From Streptomyces prunicolor NBRC 13075 (lineage in GTDB: Bacteria > Actinomycetota > Actinomycetes > Streptomycetales > Streptomycetaceae), in the NCBI RefSeq assembly GCF_000367365.1, contig NZ_BARF01000104.1:62001-126000 (forward strand): a DNA stretch of 64,000 nt. The letters are read 5' to 3'. This document shows, one piece after another, positions 52,618 through 60,697 of the stretch. The notes under the pieces are model-generated. The model was not told the origin of the DNA. It worked only from the letters and a program-made list of their open reading frames with translations, and did not search any database. Made by a program: the position numbers and the translations under genes. How positions within the stretch are numbered: the first letter of the stretch is position 1; each line of letters opens with the position of its first letter.

Positions 52618-53460
52618 TCAGTCGGTGTGCGCCGGGGGACGCCAGCGCAGCAGCCGCCGCTCGGCGACCTGGGACAGCAGGTTGATCGTGTAGCCGATCA
52701 CGCCCGCGGTGATGATGTACGCGTAGGCCGTGGCCGACGCATCGCCCTGCTGCGCCTGGACGACCTCGTGGCCGATGCCCGGCAGCGTGGTGAGCACTTC
52801 CACGCCGATGGCCACGAGGACGGAGGTCGTGGCGGCCAGTCGCAGCCCGGTCATGATCGAGGGGGTGGCGCTCGGCAGGATCACCCGGTGGAAGCGCAGC
52901 AGGCGGGGGATGCGGTAGCCGCGTACGGTCTCCGCGACCATCGGTGTGACCGAGCGGGCCCCGTACTGCGCCTGGAGGAAGACCGGGAAGACACAGGCGA
53001 TGAAGACCACGGTGCTCTTCGTCGTCGGGGTCGAGCCGAGGACGAGCAGGAACACCGGCAGCAGCGCGATCACCGGGAAGGACCGCAGGACGTCGACGAG
53101 CAGCCGGGTGGACCGCTCGGCCGCCGCGTACGTCCCGGTGACCAGGCCGAGCGGGACTCCGACGACGACGGCCAGGACGAACCCGGTCACCGCTCCGCGC
53201 AGGGTGTCGAGCACAGCCTGCCAGTACGCGCCGTCGCCGAACAGCTCGGGGAACCGGCCGAACACCGCTCCCGGGCCGGGCAGTGCGGTGCTGCTCACGA
53301 AACCGGCCGCGGCGAGAGCGGCCCAGACCGCGAGCACCAGCAGCACGGTGGACGCCTGGAGCAGGAGGAGTCCGGTGCGCCCCTGTCCGACGGCCCGGGC
53401 GCGGCCGGTCAACGGCGCCCGCCCGGGGGCTGACCGCTGTCGCGTGGTGGAGGTGACCAT
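52618..53460 (-). CDS. ABC transporter permease, SsuC/TauC type (second subunit)
   Basis: 280 residues, basic N-terminal tail then membrane segments (LLLLQASTVLLVLAVWAALA first) and the EAA loop VAETVRGYRIPRLLRFHRVI. ITAGVIGYTINLLSQVAERR at the end is typical of the family. Seventeen bases separate it from the next permease gene. Confidence 0.92.
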   Translation of the reverse strand: MVTSTTRQRSAPGRAPLTGRARAVGQGRTGLLLLQASTVLLVLAVWAALAAAGFVSSTALPGPGAVFGRFPELFGDGAYWQAVLDTLRGAVTGFVLAVVVGVPLGLVTGTYAAAERSTRLLVDVLRSFPVIALLPVFLLVLGSTPTTKSTVVFIACVFPVFLQAQYGARSVTPMVAETVRGYRIPRLLRFHRVILPSATPSIMTGLRLAATTSVLVAIGVEVLTTLPGIGHEVVQAQQGDASATAYAYIITAGVIGYTINLLSQVAERRLLRWRPPAHTD

Positions 53461-53476
53461 CGTGTGGTTCGCCCCC

Positions 53477-54487
53477 TCAGCTGCCGGTGGTGACGGTCGG
53501 AGCCTTCTGCCAGTAAAGGGCGTCGTCCTTCGGCTCGCTGCTCAGCAGCCCGTAGCCGTGCATCTTGGTGACGACGGTCCGCATGACGGTGGTGTTGATG
53601 TTCTTGTCGTAGTAGGGGACGGGTGCCTTGTCGATGTAGTCGGCGGACAACTGGGTGTACTTCTTGTCGACGGCCCGGACCGCTTCGGGGTGCGCGTTGG
53701 CGTAGGCCAGGGCCTTGGCGACGGCACCGGTGAACTTCGCGGCCGTCGCGGAGTTGCCCGACAGGTACTTCTGGCTGGAGAAGATCAGGCCCTGGGTGAT
53801 GCCGGGCAGGTCGTTCATCCCGTCTCCGATCGAGCGCAGGCCGGCCTGCTTGCCCGCCGCGTAGAAGGCGCCGAAGGAGTAGACCGCGTCCGTCTTGCCA
53901 CTGCTCACCGCGTCGTTGAGCGAAGTGGTCGGCAGGGAGACGAACTTGACCTTGCTCGGATCGCCACCGTCCTTCTCGACCAGGTACTCGGTGATGAACT
54001 GGATGGTGCCGCCCAGCGCGGCCAGTCCGACCGTCTTGCCCTCCAGGTCGGCGAAGGACTTGATGGAGCTGTTCTTCTTGACGAGCAGTCCGTCGGTGGG
54101 CTCGGTCCTAGTGGTGGCGGACACCAGCCCGGTCGCGATGCGGACGGGCAGGTTCTTCGCCGCGCCCTTGAGGAAGCCGGAGCTGTCCGTCATGGCGAAC
54201 TGCGCCTCGCCGTTGAGGACGGACGGCGCGTTCTGCGAGGTGTCCTGGGCCCCCACCTTGATGGTGACGTCGAGTCCCGCGTCCTTGAAGTAGCCCTGCT
54301 GCTGGGCGATGTACAGCGGTTCGAAGAGCGCGCCGCTGGAGCGCAGCACGGTCACCTTGGTCGTGCCGTCACTGCTGGTACTGGTCGAGGAGGCACCCGA
54401 TCCGCAGGCGGCGGTCGAGGCGGCGAGGGCGAGCGTCACACAGGCGACGGAGAGTCGGCTCCATGGGTTTCTCGGGCTCTTCGGCAT
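53477..54487 (-). CDS. ABC transporter substrate-binding lipoprotein, SsuA/NMT1 type
   Basis: 336 residues. Lipoprotein signal with lipobox TAAC (Cys28). NMT1/SsuA-like fold: VTVLRSSGALFEPLYIAQQQ, GYFKDAGLDVTIKVG, VLNGEAQFAMTDSSGF, FADLEGKTVGLAALGGTIQF and VDKKYTQLSADYIDKAPVPY. Related proteins bind sulfonates, thiamine precursors or aromatic acids such as phthalate. Expressed from the BBE gene upstream, 47 bases away. Confidence 0.92.
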   Translation of the reverse strand: MPKSPRNPWSRLSVACVTLALAASTAACGSGASSTSTSSDGTTKVTVLRSSGALFEPLYIAQQQGYFKDAGLDVTIKVGAQDTSQNAPSVLNGEAQFAMTDSSGFLKGAAKNLPVRIATGLVSATTRTEPTDGLLVKKNSSIKSFADLEGKTVGLAALGGTIQFITEYLVEKDGGDPSKVKFVSLPTTSLNDAVSSGKTDAVYSFGAFYAAGKQAGLRSIGDGMNDLPGITQGLIFSSQKYLSGNSATAAKFTGAVAKALAYANAHPEAVRAVDKKYTQLSADYIDKAPVPYYDKNINTTVMRTVVTKMHGYGLLSSEPKDDALYWQKAPTVTTGS

Positions 54488-54534
54488 GAGGGTGTGCTCC
54501 TTTGCACGGATGTGACCGCTCGTGGAATGCGGCT

Positions 54535-55923
54535 CTACGAGCGCGAGGCGAAGGCGTAGGCCGTGGTGGACTCGGCCGGGGTCATGTAGGTACGGAAGAA
54601 CCCGTCGGGGTCGTAGGCGCCGCGGATCTTCTCCAGCCGTTCGGCGTTGTCGGCGCTGAGACCGAGGTCGAAACGGTCGGCGAGATTGTTGTCGGAGAAC
54701 TGCAGTCCCCTGGACAGGTGTTGTACGGCGGCCAGGGAGCCGTGCACCCAGTTCTCGTGCCGCAGGTCCTCGGCCGCCTCGCTCCAGCCGGCGTTGGGCG
54801 AGAGGTACGCCTTGGCCTGTGCGGACCAGCAGGCGTCGGGGCGCGGCGGGTAGTGGCCCCACAGCATCCAGAGCACGAAGCTGGTGCCGTCGGGGATGGT
54901 GTCGAGGACGGGCGCCGCGGCGGTGAGGATCTCCTCGACGGGTCCGTCGGCCCACACGCCGTCCACCGCCCAGCGCAGACCGGCCGGGTTGAGGCGGTCG
55001 GCGATGTCGTAGAGCTCCTCGATGCCGGTCTCCTGCCCGACAACGGCCCGCAGCGCCCGGTCGCGGAACGGCGCGCTCTCCAGCGGGGCCAGCGCCTCCG
55101 GTCCGTGTTCGGGGGTGCAGAACGCGGTGGCGGTGAGCGAGACGGTCCGGGTGTCCAGACCTGGGGTGAAGCCGACCTTGGCGGAGAACTCCACAGTGGT
55201 GGGGAGGGACTCCAGAAGGTCGTAGGACCAGGCAAGCACTTCGTCGCGCAGGGCGAGCGGGTAGCTGTGCACCGTGCGGACGATCTTCGTGGGGCGCGGG
55301 TGCGCGTCCAGGTGGAACCGGGTGACGATCCCGAAGAAGCCGGGTCCGCTCCCCCGCGCCGCCCACAGCAGGTCGGGATGGTTGTCGTCGGTGGCGTGCA
55401 CCAGGGTGCCGTCGGCGAGGACCACGTCGACGGCGCGGATACTCAGGCAGGCCGGTCCGAGGTGGCGGGAGTTCCAGCCGTAGCCGCCGCCGAGGAGGAA
55501 GCCGCCGATGCCGACGGTGGGGGCGTGTCCGGTCGGGAAGAACAGTCCGTGCGGGGCGAGCGCAGCCTGGATGGCCGGCCCCTTGGCGGACGGTTGGACG
55601 GTGGCTGTACGGGTGTCGGGGTCGACGGTGATGTCCTGGAGGCGTGAGAGGTCGATCAGCAGTCCGCCGTCGCGCACTCCGTTGCCGACCCAGCTGTGGC
55701 CGCCGGAGCGGACGGAGACCCGTAGTCCCTCGGCGCGGGCGAGCCGTACCGCGAGGGCGACGTCCTGTTCGTCCTCGGCCAGGACGATGACGTCGGGGAA
55801 GCGGGCGGGCTTGCGCTCGTTCCACACCGCGTCGAGACGGGCCGACTCATAGGAAGCATCTCCACGACGGATGACGGCTCCCCGCATACGCTGGGCATGA
55901 TTCGCTTCGGACGGCCTGGACAC
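54535..55923 (-). CDS. BBE-like FAD-linked oxidase (first paralogue)
   Basis: 462 residues from the GTG at 55923, chosen because AAGGAG lies six bases upstream; an in-frame TTG 27 bases earlier lacks a site. FAD-binding type 4/PCMH domain: VIVLAEDEQDVALAVRLARA, LRVSVRSGGHSWVGNGVRDG (His for 8-alpha flavin linkage), FPTGHAPTVGIGGFLLGGGYG, WNSRHLGPACLSIRAVDVVL, then ATDDNHPDLLWAARGSGPGF. The second flavin-linking Cys of bicovalent BBEs is not seen in GGGYGWNSR. The C-terminal BBE motif RLEKIRGAYDPDGFFR is present. Oxidises an alcohol or amine to the carbonyl with O2. First gene of the importer operon; two TGTCGACA sites lie upstream. Confidence 0.92.
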   Translation of the reverse strand: MSRPSEANHAQRMRGAVIRRGDASYESARLDAVWNERKPARFPDVIVLAEDEQDVALAVRLARAEGLRVSVRSGGHSWVGNGVRDGGLLIDLSRLQDITVDPDTRTATVQPSAKGPAIQAALAPHGLFFPTGHAPTVGIGGFLLGGGYGWNSRHLGPACLSIRAVDVVLADGTLVHATDDNHPDLLWAARGSGPGFFGIVTRFHLDAHPRPTKIVRTVHSYPLALRDEVLAWSYDLLESLPTTVEFSAKVGFTPGLDTRTVSLTATAFCTPEHGPEALAPLESAPFRDRALRAVVGQETGIEELYDIADRLNPAGLRWAVDGVWADGPVEEILTAAAPVLDTIPDGTSFVLWMLWGHYPPRPDACWSAQAKAYLSPNAGWSEAAEDLRHENWVHGSLAAVQHLSRGLQFSDNNLADRFDLGLSADNAERLEKIRGAYDPDGFFRTYMTPAESTTAYAFASRS

Positions 55924-55961
55924 CTTTGTCTCCTTGTGTGGTGCAGTCAACGCGACGGTAC

Positions 55962-55969
55962 TGTCGACA
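55962..55969. promoter_or_regulatory. TGTCGACA site upstream of BBE/importer operon
   Basis: Context TACTGTCGACACTA, 38 bases before the BBE GTG start. Confidence 0.7.
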
Positions 55970-56013
55970 CTATTTGAGGGTCAAGAGGTCGAACGCTCCC
56001 ATTGTCGGCAATC

Positions 56014-56021
56014 TGTCGACA
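56014..56021. promoter_or_regulatory. Second TGTCGACA site upstream of BBE/importer operon
   Basis: Context ATCTGTCGACACTA, directly after the stop of the second BBE gene and 52 bases (about five helical turns) from the site at 55962, a spacing that would let two dimers bind the same face. Confidence 0.7.
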
Positions 56022-57395
56022 CTAGTCGAGTGCGGTGCGCTGCCGATGCCGGGCGAGCGCCGTGGTGGACTCCTCGGGTGACAGATAGGTACGGAACAGG
56101 CCCCGCGGGTCGTGGAGCCGCCTCAGCCGCTCCAGGCGGTCCGCCTGCGGGGGCTCCAGTCCGTGGTCCGGCCGGTCGGCCGGATTGGCGTCGGCGAACT
56201 GCGTGCCGTGGGCCACGGAGGCCGTCCCGCGCAGCGCGTCATGGGCCCAGGTCTCGGCGGCCAGGTCGTCGGCGGGGTCGCGCCACACGGCGTTGGGCGA
56301 GAAGTAGAGCCTCGCCTGGGTGGACCAGCAGGCGTTCTCGCGCGTCGCCTGGCCGCCCCAGAGCATCCACAGCAGGAAGCTCTCCCGGGTGGGCAACCCG
56401 TCCAGCACGTCACGGCCCGCGTCGAGCACCTCCGCCACCGGCGCCCCGGTCCACACCCCGTCCACGGCGTACCGGTTGCCCTGCGGGGTGAGCGTGTCGG
56501 ACAGCGCGTAGAGGTCGTCCAGCGTGGCGGGCACCCGCTCGACCCGGCGCAGGGCATGCCGCAGGAAGGGGGCCTTCTCCAGCGGCTCCAGCATCTCCGG
56601 GCCCGCCTCGCCGGCGCAGAACGCGGCGGCCGTGACCGTCGTGGTCTGGTGCTCGACACCGGGTGTGTGGGCGACCTTGGCCGACATCTCCAGGGACGTC
56701 GATATGTGCGGTACGGCGTCGTAGGCCCACGCCAGAACCTCGTCGCGCAGTTCGCGGGGGAAGACGTAGGCGCTGCGCAGAATCTGGTCGTACGCCCGAT
56801 ACACCCGCAGATGGAAGCGGGTGACCACGCCGAAGAAGCCGGGGCCCGAGCCGCGTACCGCCCACATCAGGTCCGGGTGGGTGTCGTCCGTGGCGTGCAC
56901 CAGGGTGCCGTCGGCCAGCACCACGTCGACGGCCTCCACGCTGAAGCACGCCGGGCCCAGGGCGCGCGAGTTCCAGCCGTAGCCGCCGCCGATCAGGAAA
57001 CCGCCCATGCCCACCGAGGGGCAGTGACCGCTGGGGAAGACCAGGCCGCGGTCCGCGAGCAAGGTGTTGAAGCGGGAGCCCCGGACCGCGGGGCGGACGG
57101 TGGCACGGCGGGCCGGGGCGTCGATGGTGACCTCGTCCAGCGCGGACAGGTCGATCAGCAGACCGCCCTCGCGCACCCCGGTGCCGATCCAGCTGTGCCC
57201 GCCGGAACGGACGGAGACCGTCAGACCCCGGGCGGCGGCCAGCCGTACGCCTTCCTGGACGTCCCGGTCGCTCCCGGCCACAAGGATGAGGGCGGGGTGA
57301 CGGTCGGGCTTGCGGGCGTTCCAGACCGCGCCGAGGCGTGCGGCCTCGTAGCCGTCGGAGCCCCTGGCGAGGAGAGAGCCGTCGAAGTGCGTCAT
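56022..57395 (-). CDS. BBE-like FAD-linked oxidase (second paralogue)
   Basis: 457 residues, ATG overlapping the previous stop (ATGA). Same architecture as its neighbour: LTVSVRSGGHSWIGTGVREG with the flavin-linking His, FPSGHCPSVGMGGFLIGGGYG, WNSRALGPACFSVEAVDVVL, ATDDTHPDLMWAVRGSGPGF and the C-terminal RLERLRRLHDPRGLFR. The two are clearly tandem paralogues (long identical blocks in the FAD domain) but sit in different transcription units, which implies two related oxidations rather than redundancy. Confidence 0.92.
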   Translation of the reverse strand: MTHFDGSLLARGSDGYEAARLGAVWNARKPDRHPALILVAGSDRDVQEGVRLAAARGLTVSVRSGGHSWIGTGVREGGLLIDLSALDEVTIDAPARRATVRPAVRGSRFNTLLADRGLVFPSGHCPSVGMGGFLIGGGYGWNSRALGPACFSVEAVDVVLADGTLVHATDDTHPDLMWAVRGSGPGFFGVVTRFHLRVYRAYDQILRSAYVFPRELRDEVLAWAYDAVPHISTSLEMSAKVAHTPGVEHQTTTVTAAAFCAGEAGPEMLEPLEKAPFLRHALRRVERVPATLDDLYALSDTLTPQGNRYAVDGVWTGAPVAEVLDAGRDVLDGLPTRESFLLWMLWGGQATRENACWSTQARLYFSPNAVWRDPADDLAAETWAHDALRGTASVAHGTQFADANPADRPDHGLEPPQADRLERLRRLHDPRGLFRTYLSPEESTTALARHRQRTALD

Positions 57396-58336
57396 GGGTG
57401 CTCCGGGTGCGGTGCGAGGGGTTCGTCGTCGCGGGGGAAGTCGAAGAGTTCGGCGGGGTTGTCGACCAGCAGCCCGCGCAGCCGTGCGGGATCGGGGGCG
57501 ATCTCGGTCAGCAGGTCCACGAGCAGACCGTCGTCCGGGGCGGACCCGGCGATGTTCACATGGGGGTAGTCGGTGCCCCAGACGGTGCGCTCGGGGGCGT
57601 ACGCGACCAACGCGGCGGCCAGCGCCACGGCGTCCGCGTACGGCGGACCCTGCCGGGACACCCGGTCCGCGCCGCTCACCTTGAGCCAGACGTCGCCCGT
57701 GTCCAGCAGCGAGCGCAGACTGCGCAGGGCGGCGCTGCCGGGTCCCTCCGCGATGTCCACCCTGGCGAGGTGGTCGACGGCCACCCGTCCCGGCAGGGAG
57801 CGGATGAGCGGTGCGTAGTCGGCCACCTCACGGCCGGCGACGTGGAGTTCGGCGACCCAGCCGAGGCCGTCCACCCGCTCCAGCACGGAGTCGATCTCCT
57901 GCCGGGTCGGCGCGGTGCGCAGATGCGGCAGGAAGTTGAGGCGGAAGCCGCGTACGCCGGCCCGGTGCAGCTCCTCTATCTCCGCGCGTGTGGTGGTGTC
58001 ACCGATCAGCGCCACTCCGCGCAGCCGTCCGCCGCCGGCGTCCAGGGCATCGCGCAGCACCCGGTGGTCGGAGCCGTTGCAGGAGGACTGGACGATCACG
58101 GCCCGGGTCAGCCCCAAGTGGGCGTGGAGCGCGGCCAGTTGCTCCTTCGGCGCGTCGACGGGGGTGAAGGTGCGCTCCGACGCGTAAGGGAAGACCTCCG
58201 CGGGGCCGAAGACATGGCAGTGCGCGTCGCAGCTGTCGGGAGGAAGGACCAGGGCGGGCCTGCGCGGTGCCGGGTGCGGGGGCGGGCAGCCCGGCGAGGG
58301 CGCGGGGCGGGCACGGTCGAGGATGGGCTCAGTCAC
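57392..58336 (-). CDS. TIM-barrel amidohydrolase-2 family, 2-pyrone-4,6-dicarboxylate hydrolase (LigI)-like
   Basis: 314 residues from a GTG. Motifs of the PDC lactonase branch: CDAHCHVFGPAEVFPYASER near residue 36, VIVQSSCNGSDHRVLRDALD, LRGVALIGD, GVRGFRLNFLPH, ELHVAGREVADYAPLI, VAVDHLARVDIAEG, WLKVSGADRVSRQG and TVWGTDYPHVNIAG. LigI hydrolyses a pyrone lactone; close relatives act on sugar lactones. Between an SDR and a BBE oxidase, a lactone-opening step after oxidation is plausible. Confidence 0.88.
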   Translation of the reverse strand: MTEPILDRARPAPSPGCPPPHPAPRRPALVLPPDSCDAHCHVFGPAEVFPYASERTFTPVDAPKEQLAALHAHLGLTRAVIVQSSCNGSDHRVLRDALDAGGGRLRGVALIGDTTTRAEIEELHRAGVRGFRLNFLPHLRTAPTRQEIDSVLERVDGLGWVAELHVAGREVADYAPLIRSLPGRVAVDHLARVDIAEGPGSAALRSLRSLLDTGDVWLKVSGADRVSRQGPPYADAVALAAALVAYAPERTVWGTDYPHVNIAGSAPDDGLLVDLLTEIAPDPARLRGLLVDNPAELFDFPRDDEPLAPHPEHP

Positions 58337-59186
58337 AGCGGGCCGTCATTCCGCCGTCCACGACGATCTCCGTGCCGGTCACGAACCGCGCCTCGTCGGA
58401 GGCGAGGAAGAGGGCGGCGTACGCCGTGTCCCGTCCGTCGCCCATGAAGCCGAGGGGGATCCGGGCCTGCCGCTGGGCGAGCAGCTTGGCCACGTCACCG
58501 TCCGCCCGCTGACCGGCGAGCCGTGCCTCGACCATCGGCGTGTGCAGCTGTCCCGGCACCACGGTGTTGACCCGGATGTTGTCGGGCGCGTGCTCGACGG
58601 CGGTGACGCGGGACAGTTGGATGACCGCGGCCTTGGCCGCCGCGTAGCCGACCTGGGCCGCGCCGGTCCAGCGCAGCCCGGACGCCGAGGCGGTGTTGAC
58701 GATGGAGCCGCCCCCGCCGTTCCGCATGATCGGGACCACGTACTTGCACGCCAGGAACGCGCTGGTGAGGTTGGCGCGGAGCTGGTCGTCCCACTCCTCC
58801 AGGGAGAGGTCGACGACGCCGCCCGCCCGGGAGCCGCCGACGTTGTTGACCAGGATGTCGATCCGGCCCGCCCGGCGCCCGGTCTCCTCGAAGTACTCCC
58901 GCACGGCGGCGGGTTCGGTCACGTCCAGCAGATCCGTGCGCACTGTTCCGCCCTCCGCGCGGACCTGGTCGGCCGTCACCTCCAGCGCCTTCTCGTCGCG
59001 GTCGGCGAGGTGGACGGTGGCACCTTCCCGGGCGAAGAGGACGGCGGCGGCACGTCCGTTGCCCCAGCCGGGGCCCACGCTGCCTGCGCCGCTGATGACG
59101 GCGATACGCCCGGCCAGGCGGCCCGGCCGGGCCGGGGGCACGTCTTCGGTCACGGGGGTCTCCCTCGGTTCAAGGTGGGCGTGCAT
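58329..59186 (-). CDS. Short-chain dehydrogenase/reductase
   Basis: 285 residues. IAVISGAGSVGPGWGNGRAA is an unusual nucleotide-binding loop (longer than TGxxxGIG) seen in a subset of SDRs. Strand 2 HLADRDEKALEVT is acidic (NAD). VNNVGGSRAG, IVNTASASGLRWTG, YAAAKAAVIQLSRVTAVEHA and TGTEIVVDGGMTARC complete the pattern. First gene of the SDR-lactonase-BBE operon; two TGTCGACA-type sites lie 2-28 bases upstream. Confidence 0.9.
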   Translation of the reverse strand: MHAHLEPRETPVTEDVPPARPGRLAGRIAVISGAGSVGPGWGNGRAAAVLFAREGATVHLADRDEKALEVTADQVRAEGGTVRTDLLDVTEPAAVREYFEETGRRAGRIDILVNNVGGSRAGGVVDLSLEEWDDQLRANLTSAFLACKYVVPIMRNGGGGSIVNTASASGLRWTGAAQVGYAAAKAAVIQLSRVTAVEHAPDNIRVNTVVPGQLHTPMVEARLAGQRADGDVAKLLAQRQARIPLGFMGDGRDTAYAALFLASDEARFVTGTEIVVDGGMTARCD

Positions 59187-59187
59187 C

Positions 59188-59195
59188 TGCCGACA
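59188..59195. promoter_or_regulatory. Near-match TGCCGACA at SDR start
   Basis: One mismatch, directly before the SDR start codon at 59186 and 19 bases from the perfect copy at 59207. Confidence 0.4.
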
Positions 59196-59206
59196 GTTTC
59201 AGCGAG

Positions 59207-59214
59207 TGTCGACA
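59207..59214. promoter_or_regulatory. TGTCGACA site, divergent gap 59187-59334
   Basis: Context GAGTGTCGACAGAA, 20 bases from the SDR start. The same 14-base string recurs at 59267-59280. Confidence 0.7.
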
Positions 59215-59269
59215 GAAAGTAAACACTGAGCCGAATAATCGCAGGCATGGCCCAACTCTCTTGCGTGAG

Positions 59270-59277
59270 TGTCGACA
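59270..59277. promoter_or_regulatory. TGTCGACA site upstream of the DRE-TIM lyase gene
   Basis: Context GAGTGTCGACAGAA, identical over 14 bases to the site at 59207, 57 bases before the start at 59335. Confidence 0.7.
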
Positions 59278-59334
59278 GAATGTTTGGATGGACACTCGGA
59301 GAGAGAGTTAGGGAACGCCTACCGGGAGGGACTC

Positions 59335-60669
59335 ATGGACAAGCCGGCCGTGTTCACCGACGAGGAGATCTCCCGTTTCCGGGCCGAGATCGCCGCCAGG
59401 CGCGCACCCGGCGCCTACGAGCCGGGCCGCTGGTCGGTCAGTCCCCTCACCCGGCACCCGGACACGGGCGGTTCGATGCCCGCTTCGGTGCGGCTGCGGG
59501 ACGCCACCCTGAGGTCGGTCGAGACCCTGCCCGGGGTCGTGGCCCCCGCCGAGGCGAAGGCCGCCTATCTGCGCCGGCTCGTCGGCGCGGGCGTCCGCGA
59601 GGTCGTGACGGCGGGTATCGCAGGCCGGGACGACGCGGCCCTGCGCACCGAGGTCGACACCGTCAAGGGCGAGAACCCCGACTGCCGGACGGTCCTTCCT
59701 CTGCTGCGCACCACGCAGGACATCGACCGCGCCGCCGACGCCGGCTACGACGCCGTCCAGATCTGGGTGCAGGGCTTCGGCGAGGCCTCCCTGATCTACA
59801 ACCCGGCCGTCTACCAACGCTCCTGGCAGGGCGAGGAGTGGCGCTCCGCGGACACCCCGCGCAGCCGCGCCGACGTACTGGCCCGCGCCGTGCCCCTGAT
59901 CCGGCACGCCCGTGACCGGGGCCTGGACGCGGTCGTACCGATGCTGATGGTCTCGTACCTCACCGACGTAGTCCTGGAGGAGTCGGTCGCCGTCCTGACC
60001 GGGGCGGGCGCCACCGAACTCACCCTCTTCGACGGCCCCGGCGCCATGAGCCCCGAGGCCTACGGCCACCTCGTCACCCGGACCAGGGAACTCGCCCCCG
60101 GGGTCCAGGTCGGGCTGCACCCCCACAACACCTTCGGGCTCGCCGTGGCCTGCGCGGTCGCCGCCGTCCGGGCCGGCGCCGACGTGGTCGAGCTGTCGGT
60201 CAACGGCTACTGCGGAGGTCCCGGCAACGCCGATCTGGCCGCCACCGCCATGGCCTTCGAGGCGCTCTACGGGGTGCGCACCGGGATCAGGTCCGAGCGG
60301 CTGACGGACCTCGCCCGGGCCGGTGAGGCCCTGACCGGCTATCACGTCGCCTGGAACCACCCCGTGACCGGCACGAACGCCTTCTCCTGGGGAGGCATGG
60401 ACCTGATCACCCAGGAGACCGCCGTCGACCCGCTGCTGCACAACTGTCTGGAGCCCGCGCTGGTCGGCAACGAGCGCAGGACGCCGTTCACTCCGGACAG
60501 CGGTCCCTACACGCTCGCCGACAAGCTGGCCGCCCTGGGCGTCGACCTCGAACCCGCGCAGGTCGAGGCCGTACTGCGGGCGGCCCGTGAGGTGATGGCC
60601 CGCGAAGAGCGGCTGCTCGCCGACGGCGATCTGGCCGCCCTGGCGCAGAAGGCGACCGAACAGGCCTGA
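59335..60669 (+). CDS. DRE-TIM metallolyase-like protein (HMG-CoA lyase / homocitrate synthase superfamily)
   Basis: 444 residues from the ATG at 59335 with GGGAGGG upstream. HMGL-like barrel: VRLRDATLRSVETLPGVVAP (the RD of the RDG/DRE helix is kept, but E is not obvious), DAVQIWVQGFGEASLIYNPA, ELTLFDGPGAMSPEAYGHLV, VGLHPHNTFGLAVACAVAAV (HxHN metal motif) and VELSVNGYCGGPGNADLAAT. A ~100-residue C-terminal helical part follows. Enzymes of this fold make or break C-C bonds next to a carboxylate or thioester. Followed by a second CMD-like gene. Confidence 0.85.
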   Translation: MDKPAVFTDEEISRFRAEIAARRAPGAYEPGRWSVSPLTRHPDTGGSMPASVRLRDATLRSVETLPGVVAPAEAKAAYLRRLVGAGVREVVTAGIAGRDDAALRTEVDTVKGENPDCRTVLPLLRTTQDIDRAADAGYDAVQIWVQGFGEASLIYNPAVYQRSWQGEEWRSADTPRSRADVLARAVPLIRHARDRGLDAVVPMLMVSYLTDVVLEESVAVLTGAGATELTLFDGPGAMSPEAYGHLVTRTRELAPGVQVGLHPHNTFGLAVACAVAAVRAGADVVELSVNGYCGGPGNADLAATAMAFEALYGVRTGIRSERLTDLARAGEALTGYHVAWNHPVTGTNAFSWGGMDLITQETAVDPLLHNCLEPALVGNERRTPFTPDSGPYTLADKLAALGVDLEPAQVEAVLRAAREVMAREERLLADGDLAALAQKATEQA

Positions 60670-60697
60670 CCACCCGGCCTCAACCTACGGAGCCCCG

